From HK-STAS-PATE-2 sp046350895 (lineage in GTDB: Bacteria; Patescibacteriota; Patescibacteriia; 2-12-FULL-60-25), in NCBI GenBank assembly GCA_046350895.1, contig JAXLZL010000001.1:1-64000 (forward strand): a stretch of DNA of 64,000 nt, in the 5' to 3' direction. The translations under genes and the position numbers were made by a program. Position 1 is the first letter of the stretch. Each line of letters opens with the position of its first letter. The notes under the pieces are model-generated. The model was not told the origin of the DNA. It searched no databases and saw nothing but the letters and a program-made list of their open reading frames with translations. Positions 1 through 8,335 of the stretch are shown piece by piece.

Positions 1-1437
1 TTTCTTTTTTTCGAGCTTCCAGTCTTGAGACGGTACAAAGCCCGTGTCTTCGCCCGTGAGGTCAATGCCCGTTTTTTGTGCGAGTCCAAATTTACGCATC
101 CACTCAGTGAGCTTGTCTACGCCAAGGCCGGTAATCGAATTATAACCGCCACCTACGGTATAGAAGAAGGTATTAACGGAGTTTGCAATGGCGCCGCGCA
201 CGTTTACCACACCATGGCCACCGGCCTTCCAATCAGGAAAAAACCATTGGCCGATACGGATACCACCGGTCGAAAGCACGGTCGTATTGGCCGTTACAAT
301 TTTTTCTGCCAATGCAGCCACCGAAATCACGATCTTTACCGTCGAGCCTGATGGATAGCTCCCCTGCCAAGCACGGGCAAAAAGCGGTCGGTCTTCATTA
401 TTGATCAGCGCAGAATAAACCGTCGAAGAGACTTTTCCTGAAAACAGGTTATTGTCATAGGCTGGCCATGAGACCAGGGCCAATACCGATCCGTCACGTG
501 GATCCATCGCAATCACGGCACCTCGCTTCGTTTTAGCCAAGGGCAACTCATCACGAAGCGCCTGCTCGGCGACCTTCTGCAGCCTGACATCCAAGCTCAA
601 TTCAAGATCACTACCATCTACGGCCGCCTGCTCGCCTACAAGCACACCTGTCTTGCCACGCGAGTCCACCTCGGACGTACGAAAGCCCTTTTGCCCCTTT
701 AAGAGGGTTTCATAAGATTTTTCTAAACCCGTCTTACCAATGGTATCGATACGGCTATAACCCTGTGGCTTTAAGGTTGATAACTCTTGTTCGGTCACGA
801 TGCCCGAATAACCAAGGACATGCGACAAAGACTCTATCTCGGTGCTTTGAGGATATTTGCGGCGAGCGGCCACCTGCAATTCGAAGGCCGGCAAATTGGG
901 CTGCTCGATGGCAAAGGCCAATGACTGTTCATAGGGCACGTCTTCGGCAACGATCACGGTCTCATCAAAAACGCTCGATGTCGTTTGGGCATAAGGCTCA
1001 ATATCACCAATTGAGATGCCCAAAACGCGTGCGGCCCTGCCGATCATGTCATCCGCCTGCTGTTTGTCTAATGGCAAACGCGAAGGCGTAAACGCCACCT
1101 GAAAACGCGGGATGTTTTCAGCCAAAACAACACCATTACGATCTTTGATGATACCACGGCGGGCAAAGAGCGGCTCTTTGCGCAAACGGTTATTGTCGGC
1201 TTTTTCTCCGTACTCTTGGCCTTGGACAATTTGCATCCAACCGGCACGGCCCAATAATCCGCATAAGACGACGATCGCCAAGGCGGATGCCGCCATAAAA
1301 CGTCGGCGAGCAAATGAACCGCCGACATAGAGCAATCGCCCGCGCAGTGACGTAATGTCTTGCTCAAACAAGACCTCGTGTTGGAGGTCGGTGCCAAAGC
1401 CGCGACGAAGGAGCTTTTTCAAGATATTAAGCGCCAT
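1..1437 (-). CDS. mrdA: Penicillin-binding protein 2 (peptidoglycan transpeptidase), C-terminus cut by window edge
   Basis: Transpeptidase that cross-links peptidoglycan during elongation, working with the MreBCD rod system at the inner membrane. Reading from ATG at 1437 gives 479 residues before the window edge. Visible are a basic cytoplasmic N-terminus, a membrane anchor near residues 48-66, the dimerisation-domain box RRGIIKDRNG near 93-102, the catalytic SxxK motif (SGSTVK, serine 365) and the SxN motif SVN at 420-422. The KTG motif must lie outside the window. The first 11 nt overlap the end of mreD, so it is the last gene of the operon. Confidence 0.95.
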   Translation of the reverse strand, partial: MALNILKKLLRRGFGTDLQHEVLFEQDITSLRGRLLYVGGSFARRRFMAASALAIVVLCGLLGRAGWMQIVQGQEYGEKADNNRLRKEPLFARRGIIKDRNGVVLAENIPRFQVAFTPSRLPLDKQQADDMIGRAARVLGISIGDIEPYAQTTSSVFDETVIVAEDVPYEQSLAFAIEQPNLPAFELQVAARRKYPQSTEIESLSHVLGYSGIVTEQELSTLKPQGYSRIDTIGKTGLEKSYETLLKGQKGFRTSEVDSRGKTGVLVGEQAAVDGSDLELSLDVRLQKVAEQALRDELPLAKTKRGAVIAMDPRDGSVLALVSWPAYDNNLFSGKVSSTVYSALINNEDRPLFARAWQGSYPSGSTVKIVISVAALAEKIVTANTTVLSTGGIRIGQWFFPDWKAGGHGVVNVRGAIANSVNTFFYTVGGGYNSITGLGVDKLTEWMRKFGLAQKTGIDLTGEDTGFVPSQDWKLEKKK

Positions 1438-1945
1438 AGCCGCGTGATTTAAAACTAACGATGCGCCCCTTGCTCCAGGCGAGCACGCCATAACCGATCA
1501 TGGTCAATAAAACCTCCCACAACAATACGAATGGCCAGTGATCAGGCAAACCGAATGACGTAGTGAATCCGAGCAGGTCGCCAATGCCTGACCAGAGCCA
1601 AGCCGTGAACCAATCAAGCGACTGAAACAGCAAGACCAAAAAACAGACGACATACATCGAACGGTTGGTGAGAAAACGGTCGGCAAGCCACTGCATGAGC
1701 CCATAAAGCACGATCCAACGGAGCATCACGCTGTCGAATCCATCCCAACGAAAGATGTCTTGAACCGCAGCCCCGATCAATAAGGCGACGAAGGTATGGC
1801 GATACCGTTCGGTAAAAAAACAAAAGAAGGCAAAAGGCACCACCAGCCGGATCGAGAACCAGGCCGGCAAAAAACTGGCACCGCTGACATCCCAGATAGC
1901 AAACAGTAAGGCGGCCAGCAAAAACAACAACCAGCGAATCATCAT
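1427..1945 (-). CDS. mreD: Rod shape-determining protein MreD
   Basis: 172-residue integral membrane protein of the elongation machinery, typical MreD length. The sequence is almost entirely hydrophobic with about five membrane helices. Sequence conservation in MreD is low, so the call rests on size, topology and position between mreC and the PBP2 gene. The start overlaps the mreC stop by 4 nt (ATGA), which implies translational coupling. Confidence 0.88.
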   Translation of the reverse strand: MMIRWLLFLLAALLFAIWDVSGASFLPAWFSIRLVVPFAFFCFFTERYRHTFVALLIGAAVQDIFRWDGFDSVMLRWIVLYGLMQWLADRFLTNRSMYVVCFLVLLFQSLDWFTAWLWSGIGDLLGFTTSFGLPDHWPFVLLWEVLLTMIGYGVLAWSKGRIVSFKSRGYGA

Positions 1946-2733
1946 AGCTTTGGCGCAAGCGCGGTTGGGCGCAATACCGACACGAGGGTAACCTCATCAA
2001 AACGTACGAGCGACTCAATTGAAGCGTCGATAAATGGGTCGGTTGGCTTGCCGCGCACAATACTGACAAAACCAATCGGTAAGTTCGCAGGGACTTTTTC
2101 TTCGGTACCGGCCGTAATAAGCAATTGGTCGGTTTTCAATTGCGCGGATGATGGCACGTAGGTAAGCACCATGGCGCCATTACCTTTGCCCTCAAGCACG
2201 CCCGTGAGGCGGCCTTCACCCTGCAGGGCGCTCGCGACACGGCTCTTGGCATCGGTAAGTAAGGTAACCTCGGCCACGCGGTCATAGATCTGGGTGATCT
2301 TGCCGATCATGACGCCGTTATCAGTAACGACGGCTTGGCCGATTTCAAGCGCATCTTCGCGGCCACGATCTATCAAAAATGACGCACGTTGGCCTTCAAG
2401 GTCACGGCGAATCACGCGAGCGCCCACCGAGTCATAACCAGAGCGGTCCAAAAACTTCGCCTGGGCGCGTAGGCCGCGGTTTTCTTCTTCAAGGGCACGC
2501 AGGCGCACATAGTCAGCCGTGACGGCAGTCAGGCGGTTCTCGAGGTCGTGGATGCGGTCATCAGGATTTTGCGACGAAGAAACAGATGAACCCAATGAAA
2601 CGAACCAACGCGTCATTGGCAGCAATAACGCCTGCGCCCATTGCTGCACCGGACGAAAAAGCCCCGTCATGACAAAAACACCGAGCAAGAGAAAGCCCAG
2701 TGCATAACGGAGCCAGCGCGGGATCGATGTCAT
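1942..2733 (-). CDS. mreC: Rod shape-determining protein MreC
   Basis: Periplasmic or extracytoplasmic scaffold that links MreB filaments to PBP2. 263 residues: one N-terminal membrane helix (about 9-28), a coiled coil around 58-95, then the two beta-barrel MreC core with the motif RGREDALEIGQAVV and the segment GVMIGKI near the middle. Length is normal for the family. The order mreB-mreC-mreD-mrdA is the standard one; 12 nt separate it from mreB. Confidence 0.93.
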   Translation of the reverse strand: MTSIPRWLRYALGFLLLGVFVMTGLFRPVQQWAQALLLPMTRWFVSLGSSVSSSQNPDDRIHDLENRLTAVTADYVRLRALEEENRGLRAQAKFLDRSGYDSVGARVIRRDLEGQRASFLIDRGREDALEIGQAVVTDNGVMIGKITQIYDRVAEVTLLTDAKSRVASALQGEGRLTGVLEGKGNGAMVLTYVPSSAQLKTDQLLITAGTEEKVPANLPIGFVSIVRGKPTDPFIDASIESLVRFDEVTLVSVLRPTALAPKL

Positions 2734-2745
2734 GGAAAAAGAAAA

Positions 2746-3798
2746 TTAGAGACCTTTCATCATCTCGGTCGCCGAAACACCGATCTCATTGAGGAGACGG
2801 TCATTATCGAGCAACATGCCCGTACCCTTTACTACGCAATTGACGGTGTCATCTGCCACGCGCACCGGCAAACCCGTGCCTCGGCTGATGGCGGCGTCTA
2901 AACCGCGCAACAAGGCCGTGCCACCCGTTAATACAATGCCTCGCTGTTGGATATCGGCAACAAGCTCAGGTGGCGTTATTTCAAGAATTGATTTTACTTG
3001 ATCTACGATCGCCTTCACGGAGCGTGCAATCGCTTCACGAATCTGGGCATCATTTACATCAATCTCTCGTGGGAGGCCTGAGAGCAGGTCACGGCCACGC
3101 ATCTGGGCCGACATCGGAGAGTCGAGTTCAACGGCCGAACCTATCTTCATCTTAATTTGTTCAGCCACGCGTTCACCCAAAAGAAGGTTAAAGACATCAC
3201 GCGCATACTGAGTAATGTTTTTGTTCAATTCTTCGCCGGCGATCGGGATGCTCTTTGATGTCACGATGCCATTGAGCGAGATGACGGCAATCTCGGTTGA
3301 ACCTGCACCGAGGTTCACAATCATCTGTCCCACGGCTTCACCGATGCTGATACCGGCACCTAAGGCGGCGGCAAGCGGCGACTCCACGACCATCACATCA
3401 CGAGCACCGGCGCTTGTTGCCGCATCACCCACGGCTTTGCGTTCTACTTCGGTCACATCAAGAGGTACGCAAATCACCACTTTTGGGCGAGGGATGGTAA
3501 GCGAGGTGTCTTCGTGTACCTTATCAAAAAAGTAGCGCAATAACTTTTCAGTCACTTCGAAGTCAGCAATGATGCCACGCTGCAAAGGACGACTCACATG
3601 AATGGACGCCGGTGTTTTACCGATCATCGCCAAGGCTTCTTCACCTACTGCCATCACCTGATTGGTACGTTTATTGATCGCCACGACCGAAGGCTGCTGG
3701 ATCACTATCCCCTGGCCCTTCACGAATACGCGGGTATTCTCAGTACCGAGATCGATACCGAGCTGTTTTGTGAGTCCGGAGAGAAAGGAGAGCCACAT
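2746..3798 (-). CDS. mreB: Rod shape-determining protein MreB (actin-like ATPase)
   Basis: Actin-family ATPase that polymerises under the membrane and directs lateral wall synthesis. 350 residues. Phosphate-1 loop IDLGTENT at about 15-22, the 'PSVVAI' strand, and the C-terminal adenosine motif LTGGTALLRGL are all present. The phosphate-2 motif reads NLGAGSTE instead of the usual DIGGGTTE, and the usual IEEP reads VESP, so nucleotide handling may differ. No Shine-Dalgarno sequence precedes the ATG; an 18-nt perfect hairpin sits just upstream. First gene of the mreBCD-mrdA operon. Confidence 0.96.
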   Translation of the reverse strand: MWLSFLSGLTKQLGIDLGTENTRVFVKGQGIVIQQPSVVAINKRTNQVMAVGEEALAMIGKTPASIHVSRPLQRGIIADFEVTEKLLRYFFDKVHEDTSLTIPRPKVVICVPLDVTEVERKAVGDAATSAGARDVMVVESPLAAALGAGISIGEAVGQMIVNLGAGSTEIAVISLNGIVTSKSIPIAGEELNKNITQYARDVFNLLLGERVAEQIKMKIGSAVELDSPMSAQMRGRDLLSGLPREIDVNDAQIREAIARSVKAIVDQVKSILEITPPELVADIQQRGIVLTGGTALLRGLDAAISRGTGLPVRVADDTVNCVVKGTGMLLDNDRLLNEIGVSATEMMKGL

Positions 3799-3802
3799 AT
3801 GC

Positions 3803-3820
3803 GGCCCATCTTAATGGGCC
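3803..3820 (-). promoter_or_regulatory. Hairpin immediately upstream of mreB
   Basis: Perfect inverted repeat GGCCCATTAAGATGGGCC, ending 4 nt before the mreB start codon on the minus strand. No U-tract follows, so it is not a standard terminator. It could affect translation initiation or mRNA stability of the mre operon; this is inference from position only. Confidence 0.4.
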
Positions 3821-3850
3821 GTGAACAAACTTTCCACTTATGTCAACGGT

Positions 3851-4240
3851 TTACCCGCGACGACCTTCGTCGATAAGTAATAAAAGATATTCGATCACGC
3901 CAAGCGCTGCGAGCAAAAAGAAAAATACGGCCCAATTAAGCCAATTCTGTGCTGACAAGACAAGGACGACAACAGAAAAAGCCGATAATAAAAGCGCATG
4001 GCGAAAAGCGATACGAACCTCGCGAAACGAGGTCTCGTGGCGGCGACGCACGATGACACGCCAGATGGTACCGAGCAATGACAACGTACCCAGACAAGCG
4101 ATGAAGGCCGACAGGTAAAACGCCAGCAAACCCACAAAGCCCGCTTGGTACGGATTTACAAAAAAAATGACCGACAATAAGGTCGCCCATGACAATGCGG
4201 TACCGGCAAAAAGAATGAACAAGAACGCACGAAAACTCAT
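3851..4240 (-). CDS. Four-helix membrane protein of unknown function
   Basis: 129 residues with four hydrophobic segments (about 5-28, 36-60, 83-100 and 103-122) and a basic loop with RRRHE between helices 2 and 3. I do not recognise the family; proteins of this size and topology recur in CPR genomes. It overlaps the upstream DciA-like gene by 4 nt (3' end of that gene at 4237), so the two are probably co-transcribed and coupled. Confidence 0.75.
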   Translation of the reverse strand: MSFRAFLFILFAGTALSWATLLSVIFFVNPYQAGFVGLLAFYLSAFIACLGTLSLLGTIWRVIVRRRHETSFREVRIAFRHALLLSAFSVVVLVLSAQNWLNWAVFFFLLAALGVIEYLLLLIDEGRRG

Positions 4241-4554
4241 GGTGGCATTATAAGCGATCCGTGGCGGATATTCAACGACAGGACAGCTTTCATCCCCACC
4301 ATACGGTTTACCTCATTTCGCAAACGCATCTCGGTCATACGGAGCTCTTGTGCCGCCGCCGGAGCTGATGCATAAGCCGTTAGTTGCCCCTCGGCAAAAG
4401 ACTGAAACTGCACATAGCTCGCCTTTTCTTCTCCCCACAGTTGGACCAGACACATATGGGCCATCTGCAAAACGCGGGTCGCCTCAACCTTTTTGGCGAC
4501 CTCACGGTTTGCAATGGCGCCCGGGAGGATGCGCCGAATCGGTTGCCAGGCCAT
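4237..4554 (-). CDS. DUF721/DciA-like protein
   Basis: 105 residues. The pattern 'W...YVQFQSFAEGQLTAYASAP' followed by 'AQELRM' resembles the DUF721/DciA family, whose members load or assist the replicative helicase DnaB and related DNA transactions. The C-terminal third (LRNEVNRMVG) fits the family's final helix. Placement between a UvrD-type helicase and a small membrane protein does not settle the role. The match is by motif pattern only, so DciA function is inferred. Confidence 0.6.
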   Translation of the reverse strand: MAWQPIRRILPGAIANREVAKKVEATRVLQMAHMCLVQLWGEEKASYVQFQSFAEGQLTAYASAPAAAQELRMTEMRLRNEVNRMVGMKAVLSLNIRHGSLIMPP

Positions 4555-4569
4555 ATGACGATACTATGG

Positions 4570-7500
4570 CTAAATTGCACGCTGGTCGCAAATGGCGCGA
4601 AAGTCGCAATGCTTGCAGGTAAAAACGCTAGGCTTGGCTTGAAAATCTGAAGTGGCGAGCGCCTCGATGCGTTCATTCAATGAATCAGCAAATTCGGTTT
4701 TGCCGGCTTCGTCCAAGATCTCAACATCCATCTCAGACCAGTTCTGAATGTACTTATAGACCATCTTGGTCACCTTACCCCAGCCGCGCTGTTCAAAAGC
4801 GCATTGGTAGATGTAGAGCTGTTCTTTTTCTTCTGGGGTGAGCTTTTCTTTTGGATTACCCGTCTTATAGTCGATGATCATGAAGGTACCGTCAGGCAGC
4901 TTGTCGATGCGGTCAATTTTGCCTTTCATTGAGTAGGTGCCAAGCACCCAGGTGAAGTCTTGCTCAACGGCAAACACGTTTGGCACCTGGTCATGGCAGT
5001 CCTGCCAAAAATGCTCAACCGCGCTTTGGGCAAGTGCATAGTACTCGTCATGGCGTTCGCGGGACTCAAACCATTCGTCGATCCAGCATTCATCGACCAA
5101 AGCTTTGGCTTCTTCAAGCGTCACCAAAAAACCGTCGCTCTTGAGGCCGACTGGCGTTGAAAACAAATCAGCCTGTTGCGGCGAAGCACGGCGTGCATGC
5201 AACTCAAGCATGCTCTGAAACATCAAATGGACGGCTTGGCCAAAGCTCTTATGGTGGTTACCGAACTTTGGGATACGGTAAATATGCTCGTATTTGTACT
5301 GCAGCGGGCACGAACGAAACGCCGCGAGCTGGGTAAAACTCACGCGCTTCTTCAATTCATAATGCATCACGTCAGATACGGGCTTTGGCTCGTCGGGGAC
5401 CTTAAGACGATATGCCGTCTTATCGAGCATGGTTTTTGGGATTTGCGCATCGAGGCCAAGCTCACTTAGAAAGGCTGAGGGCTTCTTTGAACGCGTCCCG
5501 CCATAGTTGGTAGCACCGGTGAGATAAAGACCATCTTTGGCACGCGTGACCGCCACATAAAACAAACGACGTTCTTCTTCGACATGGTCTTGGGTGGTGG
5601 GTTTTTTCTCGGTTACGAGGCCTTCGGGCAAAGGCAAGTCTTCGCTGCGTGCACGGGCCGGGAAGCGCTGGTCGACCATCGAAACCACAAAGACATAACG
5701 AAACTCCAAACCCTTAGAGGCGTGGATAGTCATGATCTTCACGAATTCAGGGCCGGTATCAGGGTCAAAGGGCAGACTCCCCTCTTCACCCGACTCCATT
5801 TCGACGTGAAGCTCATCCAAAAAACCGCGCAATGAGCTGTCTGCCGTCGCGATCTCATAGCGCTTGATGCGGTCAGCAAAAGCCTGTAGATGTTGCAACT
5901 GCTCACGTTTCACGTTTTCGGGATTCTTCATCACCATCTCGAGATACCCCGTGGCATCCAAGACATGCTTCAAGGCCGCGATCGGCGAGAATTGGCGAAT
6001 GTTGATTTGTAATTTTTCAACGCCATGCACCAAACGTTTCAAAATCAAACGCCCGTCTTGTGAGATAAAAATACGATCAGTCTTTTCTTCATCCACGATT
6101 TCGGTCGGATCCTCCATCGGTTGGCGCGAGGCGAGTAATACGACCTGCCACAAGGCCCTGCCTTTGCGTTTGGCATACATCATGAGGCTCGCGAGGTCTT
6201 TGCTCGAGAGATTAACGCAGGGCATCTTTAATACCCTCCAGACGGCCGATGGCTCGTGGTAGCCATCGAGCAAAGACATATACGCCACCAAATCTAAAAC
6301 GATTGGCTTGGTATAGAGACCACGCAGGGCCAAAAACTGGTATGGGATGGCCGTTTGATCGAGTGCCTGCACAAAAGGCTCGGCACCGTCATTTGAACGC
6401 GTAAGAATCACGAAATCGTTCCAGGTCACGGTTGGGTCCATCTGCTTGATGCGCTGGATCTCTTTGGCGACCTTCTCGGCCTCATCCTCGACGGAGTGCT
6501 CCCAAATAAGCTGCACGACTCCCCCTTTGCCGCGGGCGGCAACCAGCTCTTTGGTTAAACCCAAGTCTGCCAACTGCACTTCAAGGCGGTGAGGGTTATT
6601 GTTTTGGATGCTCTTATAGGCCGTCTCGAGAATCTCGCCATAAGAGCGGTAATTCTCTTTGAGAACGATGGTACGCGCTTCAGAAAAATCCGCGCGAAAT
6701 TTGAGAATGTTCGCAAGTGAAGCACCGCGAAATTTATAAATAGCCTGGTCATCATCACCTACGACCGTGATCGCCTGGTCGTCGCGCAGCAACATCCTCA
6801 CCAATTCATACTGCGAAGTATTGGTATCTTGGTATTCGTCAATCAAAATATGGGCGAATTGTTCTTGGTACTGGCGACGCACCGCCTTGCGCTCGGTAAA
6901 CAAACGCCGCGTTTGCATCAACAGATCGGCAAAGTCCATGGCGCCTTCTTCGCGCAAAAGACGTTCATAAACCTCATAAACTGCCGCAATCTCAAGCAAG
7001 CGGGCACGCTCTTCTTCGGCCTCCGCTTCAGCTGACGAATCATCCCCTGCCCCTTCTTTGGGAAAGAAGGGATTATAATTTTCTGCAAAAGCCTTGTACA
7101 TCTCAGGCGTGACGCCTTCATCTTTGGCGCGGGAGATATGCGAAAGGATGGCGCGCAAAAAACGCACCGGATTACCGAGCGGTCGGTAATAATTCAAAGG
7201 CAATTCATCGACATGGCGCTTAAGCAACAGCCAAGCATCCGTCTCGGTCATGAGGCGAAAACGGTTTGGTAAACCGATCTCAAGCGCATGGCGCTCAAGA
7301 ATGCGTTGGCAAAACCCGTGAAAGGTCTCGATCCAAAAATCATAGGTACCTGTTGGGAGTTTGGCGACGACGCGATCCTCCATCTCACCAGCCGCTTTTT
7401 CAGTGAAGGTGAGGGCAAGGATGCGTTCGGTATTATTCTCGTGCTTGTCGAGCAAATGCAGATAGCGGTCAACGAGTACGGTCGTCTTTCCCGTACCGGC

Positions 7501-7584
7501 ACCGGCCACGACCAAAAGCGGGCCTTTTTCATGCAGGACGGCTTCACGTTGGGCCTCATTTAGGCGCTCAAGATCCAAGGTCAT
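4570..7584 (-). CDS. UvrD/PcrA-type ATP-dependent DNA helicase with C-terminal Fe-S nuclease domain
   Basis: Superfamily 1A helicase fused to a RecB/AddB-like nuclease, 1004 residues, probably for DNA end processing or repair. Walker A GAGTGKTT near residue 30, Walker B LIDEYQDTN, GDDDQAIYKFRGA, and the motif V/VI region around 'TIHASKGLEF' and 'YVAVTRAKDGLYL' are intact. The C-terminal domain carries IIDYKTG (PD-(D/E)XK core) and four cysteines (SCPLQYKY plus CKHCDFRAIC) as in 4Fe-4S nucleases. The ATG at 7584 (MTLDLERLNEAQ) was chosen over 7677 because the longer form runs into an intergenic palindromic repeat. Confidence 0.93.
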   Translation of the reverse strand: MTLDLERLNEAQREAVLHEKGPLLVVAGAGTGKTTVLVDRYLHLLDKHENNTERILALTFTEKAAGEMEDRVVAKLPTGTYDFWIETFHGFCQRILERHALEIGLPNRFRLMTETDAWLLLKRHVDELPLNYYRPLGNPVRFLRAILSHISRAKDEGVTPEMYKAFAENYNPFFPKEGAGDDSSAEAEAEEERARLLEIAAVYEVYERLLREEGAMDFADLLMQTRRLFTERKAVRRQYQEQFAHILIDEYQDTNTSQYELVRMLLRDDQAITVVGDDDQAIYKFRGASLANILKFRADFSEARTIVLKENYRSYGEILETAYKSIQNNNPHRLEVQLADLGLTKELVAARGKGGVVQLIWEHSVEDEAEKVAKEIQRIKQMDPTVTWNDFVILTRSNDGAEPFVQALDQTAIPYQFLALRGLYTKPIVLDLVAYMSLLDGYHEPSAVWRVLKMPCVNLSSKDLASLMMYAKRKGRALWQVVLLASRQPMEDPTEIVDEEKTDRIFISQDGRLILKRLVHGVEKLQINIRQFSPIAALKHVLDATGYLEMVMKNPENVKREQLQHLQAFADRIKRYEIATADSSLRGFLDELHVEMESGEEGSLPFDPDTGPEFVKIMTIHASKGLEFRYVFVVSMVDQRFPARARSEDLPLPEGLVTEKKPTTQDHVEEERRLFYVAVTRAKDGLYLTGATNYGGTRSKKPSAFLSELGLDAQIPKTMLDKTAYRLKVPDEPKPVSDVMHYELKKRVSFTQLAAFRSCPLQYKYEHIYRIPKFGNHHKSFGQAVHLMFQSMLELHARRASPQQADLFSTPVGLKSDGFLVTLEEAKALVDECWIDEWFESRERHDEYYALAQSAVEHFWQDCHDQVPNVFAVEQDFTWVLGTYSMKGKIDRIDKLPDGTFMIIDYKTGNPKEKLTPEEKEQLYIYQCAFEQRGWGKVTKMVYKYIQNWSEMDVEILDEAGKTEFADSLNERIEALATSDFQAKPSVFTCKHCDFRAICDQRAI

Positions 7585-7605
7585 GGCCTGAATATGCCAG
7601 CCGAG

Positions 7606-7674
7606 GAACCCTCTGTCTAATCTCTTTTTTTGCCTTATTTCTTGATAGACATCTCCCTTTAAAGGGAGATCGGG
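7606..7674. repeat. Dispersed palindromic repeat, copy 1
   Basis: Begins GAACCCTCTGTCTAATCT, has a T-run, then GATAGACATCTCCCTT and the palindrome arm AAGGGAGA. A second copy with the same order lies at 24445-24510, and related CTCCCT...AGGGAG hairpins occur inside coding genes at 45396 and 62477. It lies in the gap upstream of the helicase gene. Confidence 0.75.
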
Positions 7675-7679
7675 CAACG

Positions 7680-7709
7680 AAAAATCCCCACGAACTCTTC
7701 ATGGGGATT
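7680..7709 (-). terminator. Rho-independent terminator
   Basis: On the minus strand AAATCCCCATGAAGAGTTCGTGGGGATTTTT, a GC-rich stem of AATCCCC/GGGGATT followed by T residues, directly after the stop of the accessory gene ending at 7718. Confidence 0.75.
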
Positions 7710-7717
7710 TCAGCAGG

Positions 7718-8260
7718 TCAGAGCGGGGTACGCCGGCGAACGGCGAGGTACTGGACGGGCCACTTCATGGTCTCGACGGTGTCGAGCTCGCTCGCGAAGC
7801 AGCGTTGGCCGAAGTTATCCTTACTATTCGCGAAGCCGTTCTCGGTGGCAAGGCGAAAGAAGTGCGGGCGACCCTGGACGTCGGTCGTCGAGCCCAGGAT
7901 GTACAACCCCTTCTTGATCGGCTTCTTCTCATCGTCTTGGTGGTACTCGACATAAGAAGCCTTGATACCAGCTTCTCCGCCAGCCGAGATGAAATGCACG
8001 CCCTCGATGAGGGTGGCGAACTCGAGCTCGCGCTCGTGAAGTCGCTTGCGCTCTTCGTCCCAGGTACCAGTGACCTGAACGAGCTCGAAGTCGACGCTAT
8101 ACCTACCCTTGGCAGGCGTATCGAGCACGAGATCGGTTGCCGACCAGCTACGGTTTTCACCATGATCGAGATGAAGAATGAAGAAAACCTTGGCCGATTC
8201 GAGCACCGTTTCGAGCGGCTTCGAATAATCGACTCGTGCATTCAGAATATCAGCTGCCAT
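7718..8260 (-). CDS. Small accessory protein, divergent member of the LGS-core family
   Basis: 180 residues, cytoplasmic by appearance, function unknown. ATG at 8260 was chosen because GCGAGG lies 7 nt upstream, and the promoter lies across the longer possible start. The C-terminal half contains GLYILGSTTD (LGS at 122-124) and ends W-P-V-Q-Y-L-A-V-R-R, matching the core shared by five other small proteins in this window; the helix before LGS is less well conserved here than in the others. It has its own promoter (8304-8332) and terminator, and sits between tgt and the helicase as a single-gene unit. Confidence 0.72.
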   Translation of the reverse strand: MAADILNARVDYSKPLETVLESAKVFFILHLDHGENRSWSATDLVLDTPAKGRYSVDFELVQVTGTWDEERKRLHERELEFATLIEGVHFISAGGEAGIKASYVEYHQDDEKKPIKKGLYILGSTTDVQGRPHFFRLATENGFANSKDNFGQRCFASELDTVETMKWPVQYLAVRRRTPL

Positions 8261-8303
8261 GGCCAGCCTCGCTTTCAGTATCGTTTCACACCACAGCCAC
8301 GGT

Positions 8304-8332
8304 TTGTTAGCAATAAAAGAATAAAATGTCAA
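8304..8332 (-). promoter_or_regulatory. Sigma-70-type promoter for the 7718-8260 gene
   Basis: Minus strand TTGACA (8332-8327), 17-nt spacer ending TTGC (extended -10), then TAACAA (8309-8304). The transcript would start about 35-40 nt before the ATG at 8260. Confidence 0.7.
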
Positions 8333-8335
8333 CCC

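Noticed and set aside
3818..3846. TTGACA upstream of mreB as a promoter
   Set aside because: No acceptable -10 box at 15-19 nt; only the hairpin was kept as a regulatory candidate.
7585..7677. 31-residue N-terminal extension of the helicase
   Set aside because: The added codons lie in a dispersed palindromic repeat, and the ATG at 7584 matches the usual helicase start.
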